Shown one piece after another: positions 15,679 to 23,515 of a DNA stretch of 40,866 nt. Numbering within the stretch: position 1 is the first letter of the stretch; every line of letters starts with the position of its first letter. Source of the stretch: Nitrospira sp. UW-LDO-01 (GTDB taxonomy: Bacteria; Nitrospirota; Nitrospiria; Nitrospirales; Nitrospiraceae); NCBI GenBank assembly GCA_002254365.1, contig NIUT01000048.1:1-40866 (forward strand), read 5' to 3'. A program made the position numbers and the translations under genes. The notes under the pieces were generated by a model. It saw nothing but the letters and a program-made list of their open reading frames with translations. It searched no databases and had not been told where the DNA came from.

Positions 15679-16950
15679 TTACCGGATGCCTCCCACCGCC
15701 ATATCGCGAGCCGAAGGATCCGGTAGAAATCCTGCCGCCATCAGGCGGTCCAGCAGGCCGAACGGAGGGTCCTTACGAAGCCCCGCTGTCGTCGATAAGA
15801 CTCGATAGCGGAGGCGCGCGTTGCGATCCAAGGTGCTGAAGACCCGGTCCCGAAGAAAACCAATGAGAGGATTGGCCGTGTTCCAAAAGAGCACCTGCTC
15901 GTCTGCCAGTTTTTGCAGCATCGCAACGTGAGGTCGTCGTGATTCTTCATAGCGCTTGAGTGTGGCGGCGGAATAGTCGTTCGTCGCGAGACATTCCGGT
16001 AACAGATCGGCCAGCGTCATAGCATCCACCATTGCCTGCATGCGTCCCTGAGACGCGTGCGGGTTCATGGCATGCGCGGCATCGCCGACTAGCACTGCCC
16101 CATCAGCGACCCAGGTCGGAGTACGAACCCGCCCGGTCGGTAAAAAGGCCGTCTGCTTCCAATCGATCAAGGTCCGGAATATCGGCTCGCTCGATGGATC
16201 GATCGCGATCCACGCGTTCTGCAGACTGGAGAGGCCTTGCGCTTTGACCTGGTCATACGAACCGGTCTTGATCATGTAGAACGCATAGACCTTGTCTCCA
16301 GCGGCAGGAAACAAACCAAGAATCGTTCGCTTGCCGACAAAATACTTCGCCTCACCCATGGGAATCGCCGCGTCCAACAGCGCGATCAAGTACCCCTGCG
16401 GGTAGAGGTAGAGATCAGCGGGAATCTGCAACGCCTCACGGACTTTCGAGAAGGCTCCATCGGCCCCCACCACTACCTTCGCCTTGATCGTCCGCTCCTG
16501 GTCTCCCTGCTTGGCAGTCAAGCCAACCACACGTCCCTTTTCGCGAAGCAATCCGGTAAAGGTCGCTCGATACCGTAAGGAGACCGAGGGTTCTCGCTCG
16601 ACTGCATCCACAATGGCATGGTGCGCGACATTCGGCAGCGTCACCACCGCCTGATTATACGGAGGCGGCAAGTCGCGATAGTCTATCGTGCAGAGCCGTT
16701 GACCACCTACTCGGCAGAAATGAAACTGATGCACCGTCCGCGTAGAGGATACCGGCAGCTTGTTCAGCAATCCCAAACGATCGAGGACTTGTTGCCCGTT
16801 CGGCTGAAGAATTTCTCCGCGCAATCCCAGCGGTGGTCCCGGCGCCTGTTCCAGAACAATCGTCTTGATCCCCTTCTGCGCCAGCGCAAGAGCCAGCACG
16901 GCTCCACCGCCACCGGCTCCCACAACCGCAATGTCGGTTTCTTCGACCAT
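15679..16950 (-). CDS. FAD-dependent monooxygenase, UbiH/PHBH family
   Basis: 423 residues with the three fingerprints of class A flavoprotein monooxygenases: dinucleotide motif Gly-Ala-Gly-Gly-Gly-Gly (11-16), 'VVVGADGAFSKVR' (DG motif, about 158-170) and 'VLVGDAAHAMNPHASQG' (GD motif, about 285-300). No transmembrane helix. The substrate could be an aromatic or quinone precursor, or it may be a geranylgeranyl-reductase-like enzyme; sequence alone does not decide. First gene of a compact run with the nucleotidyltransferase-like and TPM genes; the PLD gene ends 50 bases upstream. Confidence 0.88.
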   Translation of the reverse strand: MVEETDIAVVGAGGGGAVLALALAQKGIKTIVLEQAPGPPLGLRGEILQPNGQQVLDRLGLLNKLPVSSTRTVHQFHFCRVGGQRLCTIDYRDLPPPYNQAVVTLPNVAHHAIVDAVEREPSVSLRYRATFTGLLREKGRVVGLTAKQGDQERTIKAKVVVGADGAFSKVREALQIPADLYLYPQGYLIALLDAAIPMGEAKYFVGKRTILGLFPAAGDKVYAFYMIKTGSYDQVKAQGLSSLQNAWIAIDPSSEPIFRTLIDWKQTAFLPTGRVRTPTWVADGAVLVGDAAHAMNPHASQGRMQAMVDAMTLADLLPECLATNDYSAATLKRYEESRRPHVAMLQKLADEQVLFWNTANPLIGFLRDRVFSTLDRNARLRYRVLSTTAGLRKDPPFGLLDRLMAAGFLPDPSARDMAVGGIR

Positions 16951-16999
16951 AGTTCCTCAACGATACAGGTACGGAGCCACCTTACCGCCAACGTTCCTG

Positions 17000-17563
17000 C
17001 TATTTCCACTCCCGGAATCGGTCCTGGTCTTTCCACAAAGAAAGAAACTTTTCCCGGGCCTTCACGGTGATGGCATGGTCTCTGATGACATCAAGCCGTT
17101 CGTCGTTGTACTGATTGCCACTGGTCGTCTGATTCATCGAACCGCTCGTATTGACCTCATCATCGACTACGACTTGCTTCAGATGCATGAGGCTGTCGTG
17201 TTGATTGATCCTGATGGGGATCCCGGCCTCACGCAACGCTGAGAGGGCCGCTCGTTGCTTCGGATCGTTGAGACGTTCTCGATCCGTCAAGATTCGAACT
17301 TCTACACCCCGTCTGGTGGCCTCGACCAATGCCTTCACCGAGAGCGGCGACGTGAACCCATAACTCGCGACATAGATATAGCGTTTGGCACGATCATACA
17401 CTCGGACAAGATGTTCAAGTGGCCTATCCTCTGGGCCATACCAGACGTCTACCGTTGCGGCTGAAACCGTTCTCCCTGGCCCAAACAGAACCGCGGCCAG
17501 TAGCCCGACGGAGACCAACCGGCAGGACCACGTGAATACAGGAAACGGTGACGTCCGGATCAT
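17000..17563 (-). CDS. Secreted phospholipase D-like nuclease
   Basis: 187 residues with a signal peptide (about 1-35). A single HKD motif is present: His127, Lys129 and Asp134, then Gly-Ser-Met-Asn at 141-144 and 'QYNDE' at 151-155. One HKD per chain and the short length match Nuc/EndA-type periplasmic nucleases that work as dimers. It likely hydrolyses DNA or RNA in the periplasm. ATG overlaps the TGA of the upstream hypothetical gene by 4 bases, so they form an operon. Confidence 0.88.
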   Translation of the reverse strand: MIRTSPFPVFTWSCRLVSVGLLAAVLFGPGRTVSAATVDVWYGPEDRPLEHLVRVYDRAKRYIYVASYGFTSPLSVKALVEATRRGVEVRILTDRERLNDPKQRAALSALREAGIPIRINQHDSLMHLKQVVVDDEVNTSGSMNQTTSGNQYNDERLDVIRDHAITVKAREKFLSLWKDQDRFREWK

Positions 17564-17937
17564 TCCAGCTCAAAGAGATCGCGAAAGTGATCGTCTGCTG
17601 ACTCCCAGGCCTGTGGGGCTTGAACCTGGAGCCATTGGCGAAGAAACTGTTTTTGGTCCGGCGTGAGCAATTGTTTGATCTGATGGGAGCGCCCTTGAAG
17701 CGGCTGCAAAAGACTGATGTGTTTCTTCACATCCAGCATCGCGGTTCGCACATAGAGGCTCGTATAGGCCGACGGCTGCTCCTCGGTCCCATCACCCTGG
17801 ACCCACACAGAGAGGAACTTGTCCAGAACCAGTCCGGCGCTGTCCAGGGCTGGTTCCGTATCGTGGAACAGCTCGTTCTCAGACTCGGCGAGCGGCGTTG
17901 ACTCTGCGGCACGAAACAGAAAATTCTTTTTCCACAT
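17560..17937 (-). CDS. Hypothetical protein coupled to the PLD nuclease gene
   Basis: 125 residues if started at ATG 17937; the frame is open to an ATG at 18021. The product is soluble, acidic and helical, with no motif I recognise. A charged middle part ('LQGRSHQIKQLLTPDQKQFLRQWLQ') resembles a helix bundle. It overlaps the nuclease gene by 4 bases, so it may be a partner or inhibitor of that nuclease, but nothing else supports this. The start is uncertain because neither candidate has a strong ribosome binding site. Confidence 0.55.
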   Translation of the reverse strand: MWKKNFLFRAAESTPLAESENELFHDTEPALDSAGLVLDKFLSVWVQGDGTEEQPSAYTSLYVRTAMLDVKKHISLLQPLQGRSHQIKQLLTPDQKQFLRQWLQVQAPQAWESADDHFRDLFELE

Positions 17938-18105
17938 CCCAGCCGTCCTAATCCCTCGGCATAGTGGCGATGAGGCGGATCTAAAGTCAAGCAATCTGCT
18001 CAGGATGATCGCTTGTTTCACACCAGCCTATGGGAAGCGATGGCATCCTGCGTGGACGGGTGAATCCTTTTGCTGGTTCCGGTCGCTCCTCTGCATGACG
18101 CAGCC

Positions 18106-18134
18106 TTGACAAGCAGCGCCTGCCTTTGTTACTT
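18106..18134 (+). promoter_or_regulatory. Candidate promoter of the sulfur-carrier operon
   Basis: TTGACA (perfect -35 box) at 18106-18111 is followed after 17 bases by TTACTT, a poor -10. It lies 40 bases before the first carrier start codon, in the divergent gap with the minus-strand operon. Confidence 0.3.
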
Positions 18135-18173
18135 TCGAAATTCTTTAATCTCTAAGCCAACTTGGGAGAATCC

Positions 18174-18374
18174 GTGCAGGTCAAAATCAATGGAAAGCCT
18201 GAAGAGGTCACAGGCGGAACCGTCCTCGATTTACTCAAGACCAAAAACATCGAACCGCAGATGGTTGCCGTCGAAGTGAACGACAAAGTGTTGGACCGTG
18301 ACCATTTGGCCACGACCCACCTCAATGAAGGGGATCATGTTGAGTTCCTTTTCTACATGGGAGGCGGTCGGTGA
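18174..18374 (+). CDS. thiS: ThiS-like sulfur carrier ending in Gly-Gly-Gly-Arg
   Basis: 66-residue beta-grasp protein. GTG 18174 is preceded by GGGAGA; an upstream in-frame TTG is less likely. The strand pattern 'VQVKINGKPEEV..GTVLDLL' and 'VAVEVNDKVLDR' then 'LNEGDHVEFLFYMGGG' is that of ThiS. ThiS proteins carry sulfur as a C-terminal Gly-Gly thiocarboxylate. Here one extra residue, Arg, follows three glycines, which would block adenylation unless removed. The stop overlaps the GTG of the cysteine synthase gene (GTGA), tying the carrier to that enzyme rather than to thiamine genes, none of which are nearby. Confidence 0.88.
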   Translation: MQVKINGKPEEVTGGTVLDLLKTKNIEPQMVAVEVNDKVLDRDHLATTHLNEGDHVEFLFYMGGGR

Positions 18375-19300
18375 GCACGACCTTACACCACGATATCACG
18401 GAACTAATCGGCAAGACTCCGCTCGTGCGACTGAACCGTCTCTCGAAAGAGGGTTCCGCCACGATCTACGGGAAAGTCGAATTTTTCAACCCCGGGGGTA
18501 GCGTCAAGGACCGGATCTGCCTCAACATGATCAATGAGGCGGAACGGCAAGGGAAACTCAAGCCTGGCGGAACCATCGTAGAGCCGACCAGCGGCAACAC
18601 AGGGATCGGACTGGCCCTTGTCGCAGCAGTGCGCGGGTACAAGTTGATCCTTGTCATGCCGGAAAGCATGAGCATGGAGCGGGCTAGCTTATTGTCGTCG
18701 TATGGCGCACAGCTTGTCCTGACACCGGCCTGGGAAGGGATGAAGGGATCTATCAAGGAAGCGGAAAGCATCTTGGCTCAAAATCCGTCGTACTTCATGC
18801 CGGATCAATTCTCGAATCCAGCCAACCCGGCGATGCACAAGATGACGACGGCGGTGGAGATCTGGGACGCACTCGGAGGAAAGATCGACGCCTTCGTCGC
18901 CGCAGTCGGCACCGGCGGGACTATTACGGGATGTGGCGAATCCTTCAAAGAGAAAAACCCACAGGTCAAAATCATTGCCGTGGAACCGGCGACGTCACCA
19001 GTGTTGTCCGGCGGCGATCCAGGACCGCATAAGATTCAAGGGATCGGAGCCGGCTTTGTACCCAAGGTGCTCAATCGAAAGATTCTGGACCGCGTGGTCA
19101 CCGTCACGGATGACGAGGCCTATCAGACCGCGAAACAGCTCTCGAAGAAAGAGGGCCTGCTGGTGGGCATCTCGGCTGGCGCCAATGTCTTCGCGGCACA
19201 GAAGATCGCCGAGGAACTAGGACCAGGTAAGAACGTCGTCACCATCCTGTGTGACACCGGCGAGCGATATATCAGCATTGAGAAGTATTTCAATATATAA
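18371..19300 (+). CDS. cysK: Cysteine synthase (PLP-dependent)
   Basis: 309 residues, typical for CysK/CysM. The PLP lysine is Lys46 in 'PGGSVKDR'; the substrate loop 'TSGNTG' is at 73-78 and the phosphate-binding loop 'GTGGT' near 176. It forms cysteine from an activated serine and sulfide or a protein thiocarboxylate. Mycobacterial CysM, which uses thiocarboxylated CysO, is encoded beside a carrier and a JAMM protease in the same way. Whether this one prefers O-acetylserine or O-phosphoserine cannot be read here. Translationally coupled to the carrier gene by a GTGA overlap. Confidence 0.93.
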   Translation: MSTTLHHDITELIGKTPLVRLNRLSKEGSATIYGKVEFFNPGGSVKDRICLNMINEAERQGKLKPGGTIVEPTSGNTGIGLALVAAVRGYKLILVMPESMSMERASLLSSYGAQLVLTPAWEGMKGSIKEAESILAQNPSYFMPDQFSNPANPAMHKMTTAVEIWDALGGKIDAFVAAVGTGGTITGCGESFKEKNPQVKIIAVEPATSPVLSGGDPGPHKIQGIGAGFVPKVLNRKILDRVVTVTDDEAYQTAKQLSKKEGLLVGISAGANVFAAQKIAEELGPGKNVVTILCDTGERYISIEKYFNI

Positions 19301-19314
19301 GAACGCTGATTAAG

Positions 19315-20133
19315 ATGGAATTTACTGACGAGCAAATAAATCGTTACAGCCGACACATTCTCCTGCCCGAGGTCGGGGGCAAGGGACAGAAGAAGATCGC
19401 CAAGTCCCGCATTCTTCTCGTCGGTGCCGGAGGTCTGGGCTCACCGGCTGCATTGTATTTGGCTGCCGCCGGCGTCGGGACGATCGGACTGATCGACAGC
19501 GATGTCGTGGACCTCACCAACCTGCAGCGCCAGGTGCTGCACTATACTCCCGACGTAGGACGCCCCAAGGTGCTCTCCGGTAAGGAAAAGATCCAGGCAT
19601 TGAATCCTGATGTGTCCGTCTCGATGTATGAAGAGCGCCTCACCGCCGGCAACGCGCTCAAAATCTTCAACGACTACGATGTCGTCATTGACGGCGTGGA
19701 TAATTTCCCGGCCAAGTTTCTGATCAATGATGCCTGTTTCTTCGCGAACAAACCATTGGTCCATGGCGGCATTCTCCGATTCGACGGACGTGTCACGACC
19801 ATCATCCCGAAGAAGTCGGCCTGCTATCGCTGCGTGTTCAAAGCGCCTCCGCCGCCTGGCCTTGTCGCCTCCTGCCAGGAAGCCGGTGTGATTGGTGTCT
19901 TGGCGGGCATCATCGGGACGATCCAGGCTACGGAAGCCTTGAAGCTGGTCCTCGGCATTGGACGGCCGTTGACCGACCGTATGCTGGACTTTGATGCCAA
20001 GAAGACGCAGTTCCGAGAAATCAAAGTTCGCCGCAATCCGAATTGTGCTCTCTGCGGAGAACATCCGACGATTACCGAGCTGTTTGACGATGGGGATCCT
20101 TATGCGGGGTGTGCCGTACGTCCCTCTGCATAA
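19315..20133 (+). CDS. moeB: MoeB/ThiF-type E1-like carrier-activating enzyme (copy 1)
   Basis: 272 residues, without a rhodanese domain. ATP site 'LLVGAGGLGSPAALYLAAAG' (about 34-53), 'DVVDLTNLQRQ' with the adenylation Arg, two zinc CxxC pairs ('CYRC' near 166 and 'CALC' near 240), and the conserved Cys in 'SCQEAGVIGVLAG'. It adenylates the C-terminal Gly of a ubiquitin-like carrier so that sulfur can be loaded. It lies 14 bases after the cysteine synthase gene. A close paralogue (21986-22795) follows four genes later. Confidence 0.92.
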   Translation: MEFTDEQINRYSRHILLPEVGGKGQKKIAKSRILLVGAGGLGSPAALYLAAAGVGTIGLIDSDVVDLTNLQRQVLHYTPDVGRPKVLSGKEKIQALNPDVSVSMYEERLTAGNALKIFNDYDVVIDGVDNFPAKFLINDACFFANKPLVHGGILRFDGRVTTIIPKKSACYRCVFKAPPPPGLVASCQEAGVIGVLAGIIGTIQATEALKLVLGIGRPLTDRMLDFDAKKTQFREIKVRRNPNCALCGEHPTITELFDDGDPYAGCAVRPSA

Positions 20134-20155
20134 GATTTGAGAAGGTGGTACCACG

Positions 20156-21406
20156 ATGAGCAAGATGAAAGCGCTAGTGTGCCGCGAATGCGGGAAGGAA
20201 TATCCGACCAAGGCGATCCACGTCTGCGAAATGTGCTTCGGTCCACTCGAAGTGAAGTACAACTATGACGAGATCAAGCAGGCGATTTCGCGCAAGAAGA
20301 TCGAGGATGGACCGGACAGCATGTGGCGCTACCTCGACCTGTTACCGGTCGAAGGTACCAACTTCGTGGGTCCGCATGCGGGATTCACCCCATTGGTCCG
20401 GGCGAAGAACCTAGGCGCATATCTCGGCATCGACGAACTCTACATTAAAAACGACACCGTCAATCATCCGACGCTGTCATTTAAAGATCGCGTCGTGGCC
20501 GTCGCCCTGACTAGGGCGCGCGAGCTCGGCTTTGAAACCGTGGCCTGTGCCTCGACCGGCAACTTAGCCAACTCCGTGTCGGCCCATGCCGCCTCCGCGA
20601 ATCTACATTGCTACGTGTTCATTCCCGGTGACCTGGAAGCCGCCAAAGTGCTCGGCAACCTCATCTATAAGCCGCACGTTGTTGAGGTGGAAGGGAACTA
20701 TGACGACGTCAACCGGCTGTGCAGTGAGATCGCGGGCGAACATGGCTGGGCGTTTGTAAATATCAATATCCGTCCTTATTATGCCGAAGGTTCCAAGACT
20801 CTGGCCTTTGAGACTGTCGAACAATTGGGATGGAAGACTCCAGATCAAGTCGTCATTCCCATGGCTTCAGGTTCATTGCTGACGAAAATCTGGAAGGGCC
20901 TGCATGAAATGAAGTATGTGGGGTTGATCGACGACGTACGCACCAAGATCAACGGCGCCCAGGCCGAAGGTTGTTCACCGATCTCGACAGCCTTTAAGGC
21001 TGGCCGTGACTTCTTCAAGCCGGTCAAGCCGAAGACGATCGCCAAATCGCTCGCGATCGGCAACCCGGCAGATGGCTACTACGCGCTCAAGGCTACGGCT
21101 GAGAGTAAAGGGTCCATGGACATGGTGACGGATGAAGAAGTCGTGGAAGGCATCCAGCTGTTGGCCCAGACCGAGGGCATCTTCGCAGAAACAGCCGGTG
21201 GGGTCACGATCGGCGTACTCAAGAAGCTGGTCAAGCAAGGGCTCATCAAGAAAAATGAGGTGACGGTCGCCTATATTACGGGAAATGGGCTCAAGACGCA
21301 GGAAGCGGTGATCGATGCCGTTGGTCGGCCGACCCGTATTCAACCCAGTCTCGTCGCCTTTGAGAAAAACTTCAAACTCGGGAAAAATGGTGGTGGTGAG
21401 TCATGA
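20156..21406 (+). CDS. thrC: Threonine synthase with N-terminal zinc ribbon
   Basis: 416 residues. A zinc ribbon (Cys9, Cys12, Cys24, Cys27) precedes a fold-type II PLP domain with Lys110 in 'HPTLSFKDR' and 'ASTGNLANS' near 122-130. It normally converts O-phosphohomoserine to threonine. ATG follows AGAAGGTGG, and its stop overlaps the start of the next carrier gene (ATGA). Its place between two carriers, two E1 enzymes and a NIL protein is striking, since O-phosphohomoserine is also a possible acceptor for sulfur to make homocysteine. The plain reading is threonine synthase; a side role in sulfuration is inference. Confidence 0.9.
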   Translation: MSKMKALVCRECGKEYPTKAIHVCEMCFGPLEVKYNYDEIKQAISRKKIEDGPDSMWRYLDLLPVEGTNFVGPHAGFTPLVRAKNLGAYLGIDELYIKNDTVNHPTLSFKDRVVAVALTRARELGFETVACASTGNLANSVSAHAASANLHCYVFIPGDLEAAKVLGNLIYKPHVVEVEGNYDDVNRLCSEIAGEHGWAFVNINIRPYYAEGSKTLAFETVEQLGWKTPDQVVIPMASGSLLTKIWKGLHEMKYVGLIDDVRTKINGAQAEGCSPISTAFKAGRDFFKPVKPKTIAKSLAIGNPADGYYALKATAESKGSMDMVTDEEVVEGIQLLAQTEGIFAETAGGVTIGVLKKLVKQGLIKKNEVTVAYITGNGLKTQEAVIDAVGRPTRIQPSLVAFEKNFKLGKNGGGES

Positions 21407-21675
21407 TTAAAGTCCGTATTCCAACTCCGCTGAGACCGTTGACCAAGAACCAGGGAGAAGTCGACGTCGCAGCCGGTTCAATTACTGATCTGGTCAATAC
21501 ACTGGAAGCCTCTTATCCTGGCATTAAGTCCCGCCTCTGCGACGACAGCGGAGAGCTGCGCCGGTTCGTCAACATCTACGTCAACGAGGAAGACATCCGT
21601 TTCCTCAAAGGCAAGGATACGGCCTTAAAAACCGGAGACGAAGTCTCGATTGTACCGGCAATCGCGGGAGGGTAA
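21403..21675 (+). CDS. MoaD/CysO-like ubiquitin-fold sulfur carrier
   Basis: 90-residue beta-grasp protein of MoaD/CysO length, ending exactly in Pro-Ala-Ile-Ala-Gly-Gly, the mature form ready for adenylation and thiocarboxylation. Central '[18 protein letters not shown]' and '[13 protein letters not shown]' match CysO-type carriers. Its ATG overlaps the thrC stop (ATGA), and the NIL gene follows 2 bases later. No molybdopterin genes are nearby, so an amino-acid sulfuration role is more likely than molybdopterin synthesis. Confidence 0.92.
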   Translation: MIKVRIPTPLRPLTKNQGEVDVAAGSITDLVNTLEASYPGIKSRLCDDSGELRRFVNIYVNEEDIRFLKGKDTALKTGDEVSIVPAIAGG

Positions 21676-21677
21676 TC

Positions 21678-21917
21678 ATGGCGCACTTGCGATTCCATAT
21701 TCGCTTTCCTGAAGAGGGCATTCGACAGCCGATCATCTATCAGATTGGCCGTGAGTACAACGTCGTCACTGACGTCCGACGGGCCGATGTGCGCGACACG
21801 ACAGGCTGGGCGGATGTCGAGTTTTCAGGTGACACCGCAGAGATCGAGCGCGCACTCGAAGGCCTGCGTAAAAAAGGCTGCAGCGTCGATCCGATTGAAT
21901 TGAATGTCGTCGAATAG
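21678..21917 (+). CDS. NIL-domain protein
   Basis: 79 residues matching the NIL domain: 'LRFHIRFPEEGIRQPIIYQIGREYNVV', then 'GWADVEFSGDTAEIERALEGLRKKGCSVDPIE'. NIL domains occur at the C-terminus of methionine ABC transporter ATPases and as stand-alone or ferredoxin-fused proteins in sulfide-dependent homocysteine synthesis of anaerobes. Here it is free-standing and follows the carrier gene by 2 bases, after GGGAGGG. It may sense methionine or cysteine, or take part in sulfur transfer. Confidence 0.9.
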   Translation: MAHLRFHIRFPEEGIRQPIIYQIGREYNVVTDVRRADVRDTTGWADVEFSGDTAEIERALEGLRKKGCSVDPIELNVVE

Positions 21918-21985
21918 CAGATGGCACAATGTGAGAAGCAAGAAGTAAACGATAACGTTCGGACGTCGATAGCACCTTTCACAAA

Positions 21986-22795
21986 ATGATCATGGAACTC
22001 TCTGAATTAGAAATTCAACGCTACAGCCGGCACATTATTCTTCAAGATGTGGGTGGCAAGGGCCAACTCAAGCTCAAGCGAGCGAAGGTCCTCTTGATTG
22101 GTGCAGGTGGCCTGGGGTCTCCAGCTGGGCTGTATCTCGCTGCGGCTGGTATCGGAACCATCGGTCTCGTCGATGGAGATGTCGTTGATCTTTCGAATCT
22201 TCAACGGCAAATCATGCACTCAACGGCCACGCTCGGAAAACCGAAAGTTGAGTCCGGCAAGCAGACGCTCTCAGCCATCAATCCGGAAATTACCATTAAC
22301 GCGTATCACCAATTAGTCGATGCCGACAATATTATCCCGCTCATCTCGCAATACGATATCGTGCTCGATGGCTCGGATAATTTCACCACCCGCTTTCTGG
22401 TGAATGACGCCTGTTTCTTCGCCAAAAAGACCCTGATCTCCGCCAGCATGTTCCGATTCGAGGGGCAGCTCACGGCAATCAAGCCACACCAAGGCTATCC
22501 GTGCTACCGCTGCCTCTATCCAGAACCTCCACCAGCCGGACTCGTGCCAAATTGTCAGGAGGCCGGCGTACTTGGTGTCCTAGCCGGCACGATGGGAATC
22601 TTGCAAGCGTCGGAAGCGATCAAGGAGATCCTTGGCATCGGCGAAACGATCGCGGATAAGCTGGTGATCTACGACGCGCTCGAGATGAAGTTCCGCAAGG
22701 TCGGCCGACCCAAAGATCCGGCCTGTCCACTGTGCGGGCCAAATCCTTCCATCACTGATCTGGGCGGTGATTACGCCGTCACTTGCACTATTTAA
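21986..22795 (+). CDS. MoeB/ThiF-type E1-like enzyme (copy 2)
   Basis: 269 residues, closely related to copy 1 (shared 'EIQRYSRHIIL..VGGKGQ', 'VLLIGAGGLGSPAGLYLAAAG', 'DVVDLSNLQRQI', 'CYRC', 'NCQEAGVLGVLAG', 'CPLC'). It should activate a carrier C-terminus by adenylation. An internal ATG two codons in is an equally good start. Having two paralogous E1 enzymes and two carriers suggests dedicated pairing. A palindromic repeat lies between this gene and the JAMM protease gene. Confidence 0.9.
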   Translation: MIMELSELEIQRYSRHIILQDVGGKGQLKLKRAKVLLIGAGGLGSPAGLYLAAAGIGTIGLVDGDVVDLSNLQRQIMHSTATLGKPKVESGKQTLSAINPEITINAYHQLVDADNIIPLISQYDIVLDGSDNFTTRFLVNDACFFAKKTLISASMFRFEGQLTAIKPHQGYPCYRCLYPEPPPAGLVPNCQEAGVLGVLAGTMGILQASEAIKEILGIGETIADKLVIYDALEMKFRKVGRPKDPACPLCGPNPSITDLGGDYAVTCTI

Positions 22796-22823
22796 TGTAG
22801 CACCAGACAAGTTTTATCAGAAT

Positions 22824-22900
22824 CCGTTCGCCCTGAGCCTGTCGAAGGGCGTGTTACCTCAGGCAGTTCGTTCATGGTTCGACGAGCTCACCACGAACGT
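22824..22900. repeat. REP-like nested palindrome
   Basis: Two hairpin units: CGCCCT...AGGGCG (22829-22851) and CGTTCATGG...CCACGAACG (22869-22899, one mismatch). Both contain related TGAGC/GCTCA and GTCGAA/TTCGAC cores in opposite orientation, so the units are inverted relatives. I recall very similar sequences as dispersed intergenic repeats in many genomes. It sits between two genes of the sulfur cluster. Confidence 0.7.
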
Positions 22901-22930
22901 ATTTACAAAACTCTACACTAGTGGGCTATC

Positions 22931-23440
22931 ATGGCAGACCTTGTTATTCCCAAAGCAATTCTCGACGACATCATCGCCCATGCGAAGGAGCTGACTCCGT
23001 ACGAATGTTGTGGGCTCCTGGCTGGAAATAACGGCGTGGTCAGCCGTCTCTATCGCATCAAGAACATCGTCGCGATGGAAGGTGCACAGAACCTATCGTC
23101 CTTTGATTCAGCCAAGGCGGCGCACCTCGAGCGGCTCTCTCCCGAAGAACGAGCGGAGATTGCCTTCGTGATGGACATGCAGGACTTCTCAACTGCCAAG
23201 AAAGATATGCGCAACAACGGGCTCGATCTTCAAGTCGTCTATCACTCCCATCCACACGATCCGGCTCGTCCCTCTGTCACTGACATCAAAATTGCCACCG
23301 ACTATGAAGAGATTTGGCCCAAGATCAATCTCCCCCTGCCCGCCTATCTCATCGTTTCGCTCATGCATGCGGAACCGGATGCAAAGACCTATTGGATCAA
23401 GTCCGATCACGTCACCCCTGCTGACATCGTCATCCGCTAA
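22931..23440 (+). CDS. JAMM/MPN+ metalloprotease, M67 family (Mec-like)
   Basis: 169 residues with a complete JAMM zinc site: Glu25 ('PYECCG'), His105 and His107 in 'YHSHPH', Ser115 and Asp118, spaced as in HxHx7Sx2D. Bacterial relatives include mycobacterial Mec+, which frees cysteine from the CysO carrier, and HcyD of Wolinella, which removes a residue capping the HcyS carrier. Here it closes a locus with two carriers, one of which has a capping Arg after its glycines, so tail processing or release of the carrier-bound product are both possible. GTG and TTG starts are absent; ATG 22931 is used. Confidence 0.92.
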   Translation: MADLVIPKAILDDIIAHAKELTPYECCGLLAGNNGVVSRLYRIKNIVAMEGAQNLSSFDSAKAAHLERLSPEERAEIAFVMDMQDFSTAKKDMRNNGLDLQVVYHSHPHDPARPSVTDIKIATDYEEIWPKINLPLPAYLIVSLMHAEPDAKTYWIKSDHVTPADIVIR

Positions 23441-23515
23441 GCCTACTTTTCTGGTTCACATTCCACTTCGAAATATACTAATGTTCCTCAAGCATCTAGA
23501 CGAGGAGCATCGCTC

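Noticed and set aside
19441-20262. 273-codon minus-strand ORF
   Set aside because: Antisense shadow of the first MoeB/ThiF gene and the start of thrC.
21978-22000. Possible riboswitch or attenuator before the second MoeB/ThiF gene
   Set aside because: No stable hairpin or known motif was found; the 68-base gap looks ordinary.
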